Below, piece after piece: positions 1 to 11,000 of a DNA stretch of 64,000 nt (position 1 is the first letter of the stretch; the number at the start of each line of letters is the position of its first letter). Origin of the DNA: Pseudoalteromonas rubra (GTDB taxonomy: Bacteria; Pseudomonadota; Gammaproteobacteria; Enterobacterales; Alteromonadaceae); NCBI RefSeq assembly GCF_005887095.1, contig NZ_PNCI01000042.1, forward strand, positions 106,127 to 170,126, written 5' to 3'. Below the pieces are notes generated by a model, which saw nothing but the letters and a program-made list of their open reading frames with translations, made no database searches and was not told the origin of the DNA. The position numbers and the translations under genes were made by a program.

Positions 1-1
1 G

Positions 2-2050
2 GCTGCACCTGGCGCTTACTGTAATGGCCTGGATCGGACCCAGATAGACATCGGCGAGCATGTTGAAAATCAATATATGATTTATCTGGCATTGAGCCCT
101 AAGCTGGCTGACACCGCGCTGACCGTGAGGGGAACTCAGAATTCTATTGTGGTCTCGTACGGTGGCCGCTGTGAAGTGCTCAACGGCACTAGCTATAACG
201 GGCTACACGTGAACCTGCCGGACAGTGGTGAATATTACAATGGTGCGAACCTGGATTTTCATCAACAGGTTTATGGTGGTGAAGGGAACGACACTATTCT
301 CACCGGCAATAAAGTCGATTACGTGTATGGAAACGGCGGTAATGACCAGATCCATACGTTTAGAGACTATGAGCGCGTGGATGGCGGCGCCGGCGCAGAC
401 TGTGTTGAAGAAGGGGATGAAGGCACGATCCAGAGCCGATTCGAAAATGTTGAATCAACCAGCTGTGCCAACTATGCACCGGCCAGTTGTGAAGGCCTGG
501 ATCGTTCAAAAATAGCTGTTGCCGATGATAACTCCTTAAACCCATATATGAATTACCTGTCGGTATCACCGAATGTAAGTGGTGAGAAGCTGACCGCCGA
601 AGGCGATGATGCGCTGGTCACTGTGTATTACGCTGGCAGCTGTGAAACTTTCGATGTGAGCAATCATAACGGCTTCCAGGTGAACCTGGCCGATAGCGGT
701 GAAGAATATGACGGTACAGCGCTGAACTGGCACCAGCTGGTTTACGGCGGTGATGGTAATGACACCATCTTAACCGGTAATAAAGTGGACTATGTCTATG
801 CCGGTAAAGGCGACGACACCATTTACACTTATGGCGACTATGAAAAAGTGGATGGTGGTACGGGCATGGACTGTCTGACGGAAGGGTCGAGCGGCAGTAT
901 CCAGAGTAATATCAGTGGCATCGAGCAATATTCCTGTACGCCGGCGGGTAATGTACCAGACAGCCTGACGGCCGCATACGCGCGTTGTCATATGCAGACC
1001 GGCAGTTTCGACAGTGAGCTGAATAATGGAGTGTGGAAACTACGCGCGCTGGACAGCAATCTGACCCTGTTTGTCGAAGAGCACGACGAGTATGTGTTTG
1101 CTTACTCGGCAGGCTATCAGCACTGTGCCTTCAGCAACGCCGTAGAAGAAGTTGAGGTGCAGTTGTCAAATGGCAACGATACCCTGTCGGCGAGCGGCGT
1201 TGGTCGCGATATGACAGTGTATGGCCTCAATGGTAATGACACTATCCAGACTGGTCGTGGTAATGACCTGATCTTTGGTGGCGACGGTAAAGACAAGATC
1301 CGCGCAGGCGACGGTAACGACTGGGTTGCCGGTGGCTCTGAGATTGAGACTGATCACGATGGTGTGGTACATCGCGTACGCATCAGCGGTTACAATAATG
1401 ATGGTGCAGACGACATTAAAGGTGAAAACGGCGACGATGTGCTGTTTGGAAACCGGGATGGCGATGACATCTCAGGTGGTGATGGGGAAGATATCATCTT
1501 TGGTAATGATGGTAACAAAGACCGTCTGTCTGGTAATTCAGGCGCCGACATCATTGTTGATTCCGGTGGTGGCTCATGGGGCAACCGGGCTAAATCCTGG
1601 GGCGGCAGTGGTCAGGACATTTTGGTGTGTGAACGCGGCCATTGTGAACTCAGCGGCGGTGGCAGCAAAGACTTCTTAGCAGCAATTTCTACTTTCTCAG
1701 ATATTGGTCTGTATGGCGGCGGTGGCGGCGATATTCTCTTCGTACGGGGTGATGAGTTTCCCTCTGGTACTGGTGGCAGCGGTAACGATGTGATCTATAA
1801 CGAGTGGAGTAAACGCGACGTCAGTGGTTATGTGAGCAGTGCCAAGCATAGATCAGGCTACTTTGACCGTGCGGTGCGTAAAGCCGGCACTGGTATGTCG
1901 TCACGTCACGAAGAAGTACTCAGACTTAAGCAGTTTTACAATGAGAAAGGCTACAGTGAATTTAAAGGCCGTATCGCGGATCTGGTTGACGAGGACACCT
2001 TTGAGGCCTGGCTGAAAAATCGTAGTAAGAGTGTGTACGACTTACAGTAA
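2..2050 (+). CDS. RTX-like calcium-binding secreted protein, 5' end outside window
   Basis: The frame is open from base 2 with no stop, and the residues before the first ATG (77) align with the internal repeat, so the true start lies upstream of the window. Two tandem units of about 156 residues are visible: Cys at 20 and Cys at 488 start equivalent segments (CNGLDRTQID and CEGLDRSKIA), each containing GGxGNDTILTGNKVDYVY and a closing Cys. A third, diverged unit starts near 990. From about 1200 to 1800 there are many glycine/aspartate nonapeptide-like turns (GLNGNDTI, GRGNDLI, GGDGKDKI, GDGNDWV), the signature of RTX beta-rolls that bind calcium in secreted proteins. The C-terminal 85 residues are charged and not repetitive. 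No catalytic domain is visible in this part; adhesin or structural secreted protein is an inference. Confidence 0.85.
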   Translation, partial: AAPGAYCNGLDRTQIDIGEHVENQYMIYLALSPKLADTALTVRGTQNSIVVSYGGRCEVLNGTSYNGLHVNLPDSGEYYNGANLDFHQQVYGGEGNDTILTGNKVDYVYGNGGNDQIHTFRDYERVDGGAGADCVEEGDEGTIQSRFENVESTSCANYAPASCEGLDRSKIAVADDNSLNPYMNYLSVSPNVSGEKLTAEGDDALVTVYYAGSCETFDVSNHNGFQVNLADSGEEYDGTALNWHQLVYGGDGNDTILTGNKVDYVYAGKGDDTIYTYGDYEKVDGGTGMDCLTEGSSGSIQSNISGIEQYSCTPAGNVPDSLTAAYARCHMQTGSFDSELNNGVWKLRALDSNLTLFVEEHDEYVFAYSAGYQHCAFSNAVEEVEVQLSNGNDTLSASGVGRDMTVYGLNGNDTIQTGRGNDLIFGGDGKDKIRAGDGNDWVAGGSEIETDHDGVVHRVRISGYNNDGADDIKGENGDDVLFGNRDGDDISGGDGEDIIFGNDGNKDRLSGNSGADIIVDSGGGSWGNRAKSWGGSGQDILVCERGHCELSGGGSKDFLAAISTFSDIGLYGGGGGDILFVRGDEFPSGTGGSGNDVIYNEWSKRDVSGYVSSAKHRSGYFDRAVRKAGTGMSSRHEEVLRLKQFYNEKGYSEFKGRIADLVDEDTFEAWLKNRSKSVYDLQ

Positions 2051-2144
2051 ATCCATCGCTGCAACGCTTGCCCGATGAGGGTAGGCGTCAGGCAGCGATT
2101 CTCATCATTTATGGCCCGTGACAAGGCCATCTAAGCCCGAGACC

Positions 2145-2180
2145 TAGGGAAGTCAGCGTGACTTCCCTATTTACTTTTCC
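2145..2180 (+). terminator. Rho-independent terminator after the RTX gene
   Basis: Perfect 11-bp inverted repeat (2145-2155 with 2159-2169) with a 3-nt GCG loop, followed by a T-rich run. It lies about 95 bp after the RTX stop. Nothing else recognisable was seen in the rest of the 2051-2364 gap. Confidence 0.7.
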
Positions 2181-2364
2181 GCCCCGCCCAACTTGTTTCA
2201 GTTCATTGTGCTACATCTGGCCGGTGTGCGTTTCAATTCCGGAAAAATTGTCCGGTTCTGCCCAAACACGTATCTTATAAATAGTAAGATGCTGATATTT
2301 AATGGATAAATTTCTGGCATGAAATTGGCTCCAGGGGGATAGAATCAAGATACCCGGAGCAAAC

Positions 2365-3609
2365 ATGGATCTAATTAAACCGCCTAAACCCACCCGCCGC
2401 TGGCGTCGCTGGATGTGGGCTCTGGTGCCCGTTATTTTTGCGGCGAGTGTGTGGCTGGTCGGTCCCAGCGATCAGAGCACTCGACTGGGGCGTCACGAGG
2501 TGCTGATAGCGACAGTGGAATATGGACCGCTGGCGATTGGTGTCGACAGCTTTGGTGTACTGCGCAGTGCAGAGCAACACTTGATCACAGCCGACAGCGA
2601 TGCCGTGGTGAAACAGATCCACCTCAAAGCGGGGGCCTCGGTATCTGTCGGGGAGATTATTGCAACGCTTGATAACCCGGACCTGTCACTGGCGGTGGCG
2701 CAGGCACAACAGGCTTTGCAGGACAGTGATATGGCGCTGCAACAGCTGACACTCAATCAGCAGCGGGAATTTCTCAGTGAACAGACATTACTGGATAAAC
2801 TAACCGGGGATCTGGCAACTGCCCAGCTAAGGCAGCAGGCCGAGCAGGGACTGGCTGAAAAAGGGATCATCTCACAACTGGCGTTTGCCCAGACTCAGTC
2901 TCGTGTTGCTAATCTGGCCCGTCAAATGCGAAGCGCACAACAGCGTCTGGAGCAGCTAAAAAAGCTTCATGCCAGTGCGCAGCAGCTGGCATCGCAGCGC
3001 ATTGTTATCCGGCGCCAGGAGCTGGCGCGCAGCCGTGCTAGGTTAGCTGCCCTGACGATCACGGCGCCCGTAGCGGGTATTTTGGAGCGGATGCCGCTGG
3101 CTGTGGGTCAGCGATTGAGTGTGGGCGACGAAACCGCGTTGATCGGCAGTCAGACGCATTTACTCGCCGAGCTGCAGGTGCCGCAATCCCAGGTACAAAA
3201 AGTCGCACCAGGTCAGGCTGTGACGGTGCGGATCCGCGACCAGCATGTGAATGGCACGGTAGGTCGTATCGATCCTGTGGTGGTTGATAACAGTGTCAAG
3301 GTAGAAGTGGTGTTGCCCCAGGCGCTGCCGAAAGCAGCCCGGCCGATGCTGAGCATAGATGCAAGCATTACTGTGGCGCAGCTCGAACAGGCGCTGTATA
3401 TCCGCCGTCCGGCAAATGTGCGTGAACAACAAACAGCTCAGATGTACAGGTTATCGCAGGATGGTTCGACCGAGCTGAAAACTGTGCGTTTTGGTGCAAC
3501 GGCTGGTCGTTTTGTGGTGATTGAGCAGGGGGCCGGGAAAGGTGAACGCCTGATTATTTCCGATCTGAGTAATCTGGCGCAGCAGGGCGTGCAAGTCGCG
3601 CTGGATTAA
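2365..3609 (+). CDS. HlyD/MacA-family periplasmic adaptor of an ABC exporter
   Basis: A 414-residue membrane fusion protein. It has an N-terminal membrane anchor (about residues 15-32, WALVPVIFAASVWLV), then a biotinyl-lipoyl half (ITADSDAVVKQIHLKAGASV), a long Gln/Ala/Leu-rich coiled-coil hairpin (about 105-215), the second lipoyl half (ITAPVAGILERMPLAVGQRL) and a beta-barrel. ATG at 2365 has GGAG 8 nt upstream. It is followed by an ATPase and an FtsX-type permease on the same strand, so it probably bridges that inner-membrane transporter to an outer-membrane TolC-like channel, which is not encoded here. The substrate cannot be read from the sequence. Confidence 0.85.
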   Translation: MDLIKPPKPTRRWRRWMWALVPVIFAASVWLVGPSDQSTRLGRHEVLIATVEYGPLAIGVDSFGVLRSAEQHLITADSDAVVKQIHLKAGASVSVGEIIATLDNPDLSLAVAQAQQALQDSDMALQQLTLNQQREFLSEQTLLDKLTGDLATAQLRQQAEQGLAEKGIISQLAFAQTQSRVANLARQMRSAQQRLEQLKKLHASAQQLASQRIVIRRQELARSRARLAALTITAPVAGILERMPLAVGQRLSVGDETALIGSQTHLLAELQVPQSQVQKVAPGQAVTVRIRDQHVNGTVGRIDPVVVDNSVKVEVVLPQALPKAARPMLSIDASITVAQLEQALYIRRPANVREQQTAQMYRLSQDGSTELKTVRFGATAGRFVVIEQGAGKGERLIISDLSNLAQQGVQVALD

Positions 3610-3664
3610 GGTTTTAAGGGTCAAATATGGCACAATGGGGTGCCGATTTGTCAGCGGGGAAAAT

Positions 3665-4381
3665 ATGACACATATAATAGAAATGAAGCACATCAGCAAA
3701 GTGTTTGAAACCGAAGAATTGCAAACCCATGCGCTAAGACAGGTAAGCCTGACGGTAGATGAAGGAGAGTTCGTTTCAATATCAGGCCCTTCTGGGTGTG
3801 GTAAATCCACTTTATTGTCTATCATGGGCTTGCTGGACGAAGCCAGTGGCGGGCAATACCTGATCCAGGGCACCGAGGTGAGCACTTTGACCGCAGATCA
3901 GAGTGCCGAGTTAAGAAACCGTCATATCGGGTTTATTTTTCAGTCTTTTAATCTGATAGATGAGTTGTCGGTATTTGATAATGTGGCATTACCACTGCGT
4001 TATAGCAGCGAGAAAAGGTCGCGTGAGGCGGTACAGCATGCGGTGCACAGCTGTCTGGAAAAAGTCGGACTGTCTCATCGTGCCGCTCATAAGCCCGATC
4101 AGCTCTCAGGTGGTCAGCAGCAGCGCGTGGCCATTGCCCGGGCATTGGTGGCCAATCCCAGTATTTTGTTGGTCGATGAACCCACAGGTAATCTGGACTC
4201 AAAAAGTGGTGATGCGGTGATGCAGCTGATTGCGCAGTTGCATCAACAGGGCACCACCATTTGCATGGTGACACATGACCCCAGATATGCCGACATGGCG
4301 CCCAGGCAGATACGTTTGCTGGACGGTGAAATCGTGGGTGGCAGCCATACGCGCGAGTCAGCACATAGTGCGACTGCCTGA
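3665..4381 (+). CDS. ABC transporter ATP-binding protein (MacB/LolD type)
   Basis: ATPase of about 238 residues. Walker A is GPSGCGKST, the Q-loop lies in FIFQSFNLI, the signature is LSGGQQQRVAIARAL, Walker B is ILLVDEPTGNLD and the switch His is in MVTHD. The whole arrangement is that of the LolD/MacB/FtsE group. The open frame extends to 3635, but ATG 3665 is chosen because a GGGGA ribosome binding site precedes it and the protein then starts like family members (MTHIIEMKHISKVF). It sits 55 bp after the adaptor and 14 bp before the permease, so the three form one operon. It presumably powers export or extraction of a substrate from the inner membrane. Confidence 0.92.
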   Translation: MTHIIEMKHISKVFETEELQTHALRQVSLTVDEGEFVSISGPSGCGKSTLLSIMGLLDEASGGQYLIQGTEVSTLTADQSAELRNRHIGFIFQSFNLIDELSVFDNVALPLRYSSEKRSREAVQHAVHSCLEKVGLSHRAAHKPDQLSGGQQQRVAIARALVANPSILLVDEPTGNLDSKSGDAVMQLIAQLHQQGTTICMVTHDPRYADMAPRQIRLLDGEIVGGSHTRESAHSATA

Positions 4382-4395
4382 GGGAGCGCGGCGAG

Positions 4396-6789
4396 ATGTT
4401 GTTAGATCTTCAGGATGCGGTGCGGGCACTGTATAACCGCTGGCGAATGACCCTGGTCTTTGTCACCTTACTGTCCAGTGCGATGACGGCTTTGCTGGTC
4501 GCCGGAGTTGTCGCCTGGCAGGCCCATGGCCCTTTACCTTATGATGAGCCTGAGCGACTAGCCTGGGTAGAAGGGACGCTGTTTAATGAGCAGGGTGAAA
4601 CCACATTGAGCGCGTCTTTGTCGGCGCCAGCAGCCTGGACCTTGCACCAGACGCCGGATCTATTCGAGGTGTCTTCCCCGGTATTTTACACCGATATGTT
4701 GTACCTTAATCATGCAGAGCACCCCCGTATTTCAGCGGCTTTGGTTGAACCCGGTTACTTTTCATTATTTACGATGCCGCTGCAAAGTGGACACTACTTT
4801 TCAGCCTCGACAACACAAGGTCTGCAGCCTCAGAGCGTCGCCCAGGCCATTGTCAGTGCCCGTTTTGCTCGCGAGTATTTAGCAACGCAAAAAGCTGCGG
4901 GACAGATACTTCAATTCGATGACCAGCGTTTTCAGGTGGTGGGTATTCTCGCTGAAACCAGCCAGGAGCCTGAGCTCTTTCGGGCAGCACAACACAGCGA
5001 TGTGTTCTTGCCTTTTTTCAGTCATACCGCAACTGACATGACGCCCTTTGCACACATGGCAATCCGCAATAATGTGATGCTGGTTGGCCGGACCTTGCCA
5101 CAGGCCAGTGCAGTCTTGCAGGAGCAGGCGCAGATACTCAGCGCTCAGGTCAATGAACTGGCAAAGCAATATGGTTTTGGGGAGACAAAGCTGACGCTGG
5201 CGCTTCGTCCGCTCACGATTAAGCTCAAAGGGGCGCTTCAGGAAACCGGACGCTGGCTGCTCGGCGCTGCGATCGGTGTCATTGTAGTGACGCTGTGTAA
5301 TTTGTTCGCTCTATATCTATTAGACTTTAAAAGCCGTCAGTCACAACTGGCGCTGCATCTGGCCCTGGGTGCCCGCCAGTCTCGTTTATTTCGTCAGGTG
5401 CTGATGCATGCAACGGCCTTATTTGCGCTGTCTGCTCTGGTGGCGACGGCATTGGCGCCGGTGTTGTTGGCACTGGTGCAATATTGGGGTCATGCCGTAT
5501 TGGGAAGCATTACCTGGCTGAACGTATCGTGGTCAGCGTATCTGGCTATGTGGCTGGTGGCTCTAGGTCTGGCCTGGGGGTTTGCCCGCAGTGTCTTTCT
5601 CTTTGTTGATTTGCGAGGCCTGAGGCAGCAGCTCAGCGGCTCAGGTAAAGGGCAGGCCAGGCAGTTACCTGGCTGGCTCAGCCAGTTACTGGTTAATGGC
5701 CAGCTGACAGTAGGGACTGTGGTCTTGTGCTTTAGTATCTGGCTGTTAAGTCATTATGGAGCACAAATGAATACCGCCCAGGGCTTTGATGACCATGGCC
5801 TGGTGCACCTACAGCTACAGCAGCTGGACTTTGAGCGTAGCGAACAAAAAGCACGGGCCAGGCGTCAGCTTAGCGAGGCCAATATTGAGGCATTGCTGAC
5901 ACAGCCTCAGATAGCAGCAGTGAGCCTTGCAGCGAATCATCCGCTGGAGATGTCCTGGGTTGAACCTATAGGGACTAGCCCCGATTCTGCGCAGCAGTTG
6001 ACTGCTTTTGGGCAGTGGACTGGTGAGGGCTATTTTGCAACCGTCGGACAAAATATCCTTGCGGGCAGTGAGTTCAGTGCACAGCAGCTTACCCTGGATG
6101 CGCCTGCAGAGGCCGTGATCCTTTCCCTGAGTCTGGCAACCAAACTGGGGCTAACGCTCGAAGATGTTGGCACCACCTTGTATTCTCGAAATCAGCGCCC
6201 GGTAAGGTTACAGGCCATTGTTGCGGATATTTACTCTCCCACCCTGGGCACCCCGGATATTGTTTACTTGCCACATAACTTCTTTGTCACCAATCTGGTG
6301 GTCAGATTAGTGCCAGGGCAAAAGCTGGCAAAATCTGATCTGAATGCGCTACTGCGCGTACAAGACAGTACACAAAGCGTGTTTCAGGTCGTGGATATGA
6401 CCCGACAGTCTCGTGCTATGAGCAAATTAGCCAGATTAAGCGCCTACACCGGCAGTGCATTGAGTGCGCTCATGATCTTGCTGGTTGGGGTAGGTCTGTA
6501 TGGCTTGCTGGGCTACCTGGCATTGCTGCATAAACCGGTATGGCAAATAAAGTGGCAGCTGGGTGCGAAGACGGGCACATTAATGTCAGAGCAGCTACTT
6601 GGTCGTGTCTGTAAGGTCCTACCAGTTGCTTTTGTGTCTTTTTTGTTACTTTATTTATTGTGTTGGTTTCTCGGTATGGCGTGGCTGGGATTGGCTGCAA
6701 GCTTTGTAATTGCAGTTACTTTTATGTTTTTAATGGTTTTATTCTTGGATTACTACCACACTAAAAGTCAACTGAAGAGTTTTCTCTGA
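4396..6789 (+). CDS. FtsX/MacB-type ABC permease, large duplicated form
   Basis: A 797-residue membrane protein. A first TM near residues 15-35 is followed by a large periplasmic MacB-type domain (about 36-275), three TM segments (about 283-405), an additional TM near 440 and a second periplasmic domain, and three C-terminal TMs (about 685-790). This duplicated FtsX layout is typical of large MacB-like permeases for which the ATPase is a separate protein, as here. The gene starts 14 bp after the ATPase stop. MacB-type mechanotransmission (periplasmic export through a TolC-like channel) is inferred from the adaptor-ATPase-permease order; the substrate is unknown. Confidence 0.88.
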   Translation: MLLDLQDAVRALYNRWRMTLVFVTLLSSAMTALLVAGVVAWQAHGPLPYDEPERLAWVEGTLFNEQGETTLSASLSAPAAWTLHQTPDLFEVSSPVFYTDMLYLNHAEHPRISAALVEPGYFSLFTMPLQSGHYFSASTTQGLQPQSVAQAIVSARFAREYLATQKAAGQILQFDDQRFQVVGILAETSQEPELFRAAQHSDVFLPFFSHTATDMTPFAHMAIRNNVMLVGRTLPQASAVLQEQAQILSAQVNELAKQYGFGETKLTLALRPLTIKLKGALQETGRWLLGAAIGVIVVTLCNLFALYLLDFKSRQSQLALHLALGARQSRLFRQVLMHATALFALSALVATALAPVLLALVQYWGHAVLGSITWLNVSWSAYLAMWLVALGLAWGFARSVFLFVDLRGLRQQLSGSGKGQARQLPGWLSQLLVNGQLTVGTVVLCFSIWLLSHYGAQMNTAQGFDDHGLVHLQLQQLDFERSEQKARARRQLSEANIEALLTQPQIAAVSLAANHPLEMSWVEPIGTSPDSAQQLTAFGQWTGEGYFATVGQNILAGSEFSAQQLTLDAPAEAVILSLSLATKLGLTLEDVGTTLYSRNQRPVRLQAIVADIYSPTLGTPDIVYLPHNFFVTNLVVRLVPGQKLAKSDLNALLRVQDSTQSVFQVVDMTRQSRAMSKLARLSAYTGSALSALMILLVGVGLYGLLGYLALLHKPVWQIKWQLGAKTGTLMSEQLLGRVCKVLPVAFVSFLLLYLLCWFLGMAWLGLAASFVIAVTFMFLMVLFLDYYHTKSQLKSFL

Positions 6790-6877
6790 ATTAGTAACAG
6801 ATTCTTACAAATGTCACGTTATTGAACGTCAGTATCTTGGTAAGATAGTGGGTAGGAAAATATCAATAGGTAAAGTC

Positions 6878-8044
6878 ATGAAAGCACAAGCACTAAAATG
6901 GATCTTTCCCTTTGTTGCGCTAGGCCTTGGGGGGGCAGGTTTCGCAGCCGTGAATGCGGTGGCAAAAAGCGAAGAAGAACAACAGGTCGTAGATACGCGT
7001 CCGGTGGTACAGGTTGAGTCGGTTCAGGCACAGGATCATCAGGTACTGATCCAAAGCTATGGCGAAGTTATGCCGTTGGAAACAACGCAATTGTCTGTTC
7101 AGGTTGCAGGAGAGGTCGTGTACTGGCACCCCAGCTTTGTAGCAGGTGGCGTAGTAGCTAAGGGCGATGTGTTGCTTAGCATTGAGAAAGACAACTACGA
7201 AGCTGCGGTACTGCAAGCGGAAGCCCAGTTAGCCAGTGCACAGGCTGCATTGATCGAAGAGCAGGCACAGGCTGAGGTAGCGGCAGATGAAGCCAAACGC
7301 TTCCCAAACAAAAAGCATACCGATCTGTTTTTACGCAAGCCTCAGGTAATGAGTGCCAAGGCTGCGGTTAAATCGGCCAAAGCAGCACTGATGCGTGCAC
7401 AGCGTGACCTGGACAATTGTGACGTTGTCGCCCCATTCAATGGTTTAATTGTGTCTCGTGACGTAGGCCTGGGTCAGTTTGTCTCAACAGGCAGTGTTGT
7501 GGCGCAGCTGAATAACATTGAGCAAGCTGAAGTGGTGATCCCGATTGCTGGATTCGATTCTGTATTTTTGCCAGAAACAGTCAGCGGGACAAAAGCGACC
7601 ATATTCAACAAAGGGGTGAGTGGTTTTTCTCGCGAAGCATACATTGATCGCGACTTGGGTACGGTAGACACTCAGACCCGAATGAGCAACCTGGTGGTGC
7701 GTATTGACGACCCATATGGTCTGAACAGCGATCAACCTAAAGTGAAGTTTGGTACCTATGTTCAGGTGAGCTTCCTGGGCAAAACCCTCAAGCAGATTTA
7801 CCGTTTACCTCAGGAGCTGGTGAATAACCAAACCGTGTGGTTGTTAAATGACAATGCTGAACTGGAACCCAGACAAGTACAAGTTGTCCGCGAAGAAGGG
7901 GAGTATTTCCTGGTTGCAGATGGGTTGAGCAACAGTGACAAAGTGGTCGTGACTTTACCTGAATATCCACAGCGCGGTATGGCTGTAAAAGTGGCAGGGG
8001 CCGATCAGTCAAACACACAGGGCACCAGCCTGGAAAAGCTATAA
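6878..8044 (+). CDS. RND efflux periplasmic adaptor (AcrA/MexA-like)
   Basis: Adaptor of about 388 residues. It has an N-terminal hydrophobic segment (WIFPFVALGLGGAGFAAV) as signal anchor, lipoyl halves around SVQVAGEVVYWHPSFVAGG and VVAPFNGLIVSRDVGLGQFV, a short coiled-coil hairpin between them, and the beta-barrel and membrane-proximal domains behind. The frame is open from a GTG at 6848, but ATG 6878 has AGG 7 nt upstream and puts the hydrophobic stretch near the N-terminus. It is separated by 15 bp from the RND pump gene, with which it should form an inner-membrane complex. Substrate is not predictable. Confidence 0.88.
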   Translation: MKAQALKWIFPFVALGLGGAGFAAVNAVAKSEEEQQVVDTRPVVQVESVQAQDHQVLIQSYGEVMPLETTQLSVQVAGEVVYWHPSFVAGGVVAKGDVLLSIEKDNYEAAVLQAEAQLASAQAALIEEQAQAEVAADEAKRFPNKKHTDLFLRKPQVMSAKAAVKSAKAALMRAQRDLDNCDVVAPFNGLIVSRDVGLGQFVSTGSVVAQLNNIEQAEVVIPIAGFDSVFLPETVSGTKATIFNKGVSGFSREAYIDRDLGTVDTQTRMSNLVVRIDDPYGLNSDQPKVKFGTYVQVSFLGKTLKQIYRLPQELVNNQTVWLLNDNAELEPRQVQVVREEGEYFLVADGLSNSDKVVVTLPEYPQRGMAVKVAGADQSNTQGTSLEKL

Positions 8045-8059
8045 CGGCAGGGACGGACA

Positions 8060-11000
8060 ATGAGTGAACAACATACACCCAGGCAAACAGGGCTAATCGC
8101 CTATTTTGCAAATAACTCGGTCGCTGCCAATCTGATGATGGGTTTTATCCTCATCATGGGGATCATCAGTTACTTTACGATCCAGCGGCAGATGTTTCCG
8201 AGCATTGAACTGAATCTGATCTCAGTTAATGCAACTTACCCAGGTGCTTCACCACAGGAAATCGAAGAGAGTATCCTGATTAAAGTCGAAGAAGCCCTTA
8301 AGGACGTGACGGAGATAGACAAAGCCGTTTATCGTTCGTTCCGCAACGGGGGGAGCGTTCAGCTGGAAATAGACACCAGCGCTGAGCTGGCCGATGTGGC
8401 CGATAAAGTGCGCTCGCGGGTCGATGGTATTGCCACTTTCCCGGCGTCGATGGAACCGATCCGAGTACAGCAAATTGAGTTTACACAGGATGTTGTGCAG
8501 ATGGCGCTGGTAGCTGATCTGCCGTTAACGCAACTCAAGCCGTTGGCGAAAGAAGTTGAAGACGAGCTACTGCAATTGTCTAATATTTCTCTGGTTGATC
8601 GGAATACGCCTGAGTACGAAATTGCCATTGAAGTCGATCCAGATGCATTACGTCGTTACAACATGTCAATGCAAGAGGTGGCGGCTGCAATTAGCCGTTA
8701 CTCAACCAATGTATCGGCAGGTCAGATCCGCACCAATGCTGGCCTGATCTCAGTGCGGGTCGAGAATCAGAAGTACCGCGGTAATGAGTTCCGCCGCATT
8801 CCGGTCAAGGTCGGCGCGAACGGCGCGAAAGTGCTGTTGCAGGATGTGGCTGAAATCAAAGACGCTTTTGTTGAAGGTGAGTTTTACTTCAGACTCAACG
8901 GGATCAATGCCGCGTATCTGTCGGTCAGGGCAACCAATGATCAAAACATGGTGCCAATTGCCAATACCATCCACTCTTATATTGAAGCAAAGAACAAGAC
9001 CCTGCCAGAAGGGGTTGAACTGAAAGCCTTTGTTGATATGACCTACTATCTTGAAGCGCGTCTGGACATGATGAAAAAGAACATGTTCCAGGGGGCGATC
9101 CTGGTGGCCATTATGCTGACCATCTTCTTGCGCTTTAAACTGGCGTTCTGGGTGATGGTCGGTCTGCCTGTGTGTTTCCTGGGTGCAATCATGATGATGC
9201 CAGTGTTTGGGATCAGTATGAATATCGTCTCCCTGTTTGCGTTCATTATGGTTCTGGGGATCGTGGTCGATGATGCCATAGTCATAGGGGAAGCGGCCTA
9301 TACGGAGATAGAACGTAAAGGACCGGGCGTGAATAATGTAGTGATCGGGGCTAAGCGGGTTGCCACGCCGGCCACCTTCGGCGTACTGACCACCATGGCC
9401 GTATTTGCGCCTATGGTGCTCTCAAGTGGACCCGAAGCGGCATTCTTTAAGTCTATCGCCATCGTTGTCATGTTGTGTCTGGCATTCAGCCTGATCGAGT
9501 CTAAATGGATCTTACCTGCGCATATTGGTCATACTAAATTCAAGCCTTTGCGTGAAGGCAGCTGGCGTGCCAAATTTAACAAACGCTTCTTCGAATTCGT
9601 TAATGGACCTTACCGTAACCTGGTCGAAAAATGTGTGCAATGGCGCTGGACCGTGCTGTGTGGGTTTATCGGTATGCTGGTATTGAGTGTGTCGCTGATC
9701 ACCTCGAATCAGGTTCGCTTTGTTGCTATGCCTAAAGTGCCACACGATTATCCTATGGTGAAACTGACGCTAAACGACAATGCGTCGGACTCACAAACAC
9801 TACAAGCGCTCAGCACCATTGAAAGAATGATGCTGGATGTTGAACAAGAGGTGGAGCGAGAGTTTGGTCAGGGTATGATCAAGGACATCATGGTATGGAA
9901 CGAAGGGCGTACCGAGGGTAACGTACTGGCTGTTCTGGTTGAAGAGGAAGACCGCCCCTTTGATGCCTTTGAACTATCTCGTCGCTGGCGCGAAAATATG
10001 CCTGCTATCGCGGGTGTAAAGTCTTTGCTCGTCATTGATGATGTAAATGATGAAGGTCAGGGACAGGGTGAGTTCGGTTATCTGCTGTATGGTCCGGACA
10101 TAGATATGCTCAACGCTGCGGGCCGACAGTTCATTGCAATGCTACAGCAGGAAAAAGGTCTGTTTGATGTGAGTTCCAGTATTGACCCTGAAAGTAAAGA
10201 GGTACAGCTGGCATTGAAGCAGGTTGCATATGATTTAGGACTGAGCCTGTCGGACATTGCTAACCAGGTGGGCATGAGCTTCTATGGTGGCGAAGCCCAG
10301 CGGGTGATCCGTGACGGCGAAGAAATCAAGGTTATGGTACGTTATCCACGACTGGACCGGGAGGCCTTCTCGTCACTGAAGCACACGGTCATCACAACAC
10401 CTGAGGGCAAAGACGTTATGCTGGGTGATGTGGTTGAATTTGTTGAACGCCCGGGGGTGAGCTATATCCGTCGTGAAAACGGCTATCGTACTGTCTATAT
10501 CTACGGCAATATTGATGAACAGGTTATTGAGCCAAACCAGGTCGTTGAAAACATCAATAAAAATCTGCTGCCAAAATTACTGGAGCAGTTCCCTGAGGTG
10601 AAAACCGAACTGGGTGGTGATATTGAAGAAGATCAGGCACAGGCTAATGAGCAGATGATGTTCTTTATTGCTGGTATGTTCATTGTTTACATCTTGCTGG
10701 CAGTCCCGCTTAAGAGTTATGGCCAGCCATTAATCATAATGTCTGTAATCCCGTTCAGCCTGGTCGGCGCTATTTGGGGACACTGGTTCTTTGGTTTGGA
10801 TATGAGCATGATGTCGACTTATGGTCTGATCGCAGCGGCGGGTGTGGTTATCAATGACTCGCTGGTTATGACGGATTATGTGAATCAGGTACGCAAAGAA
10901 GGCGTAAAACTCAAAGACGCAGTTGTGGAAGCGGGTTGTGCGCGATTCCGTGCGATCACTTTGACCTCAATCACGACCTTCGCAGGTGTTATGCCGATTA

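Noticed and set aside
1275..1679. 134-residue frame overlapping the RTX repeats
   Set aside because: A shadow frame produced by the Gly/Asp-rich repeat codons; Met/Val/Thr-rich without any family signal.
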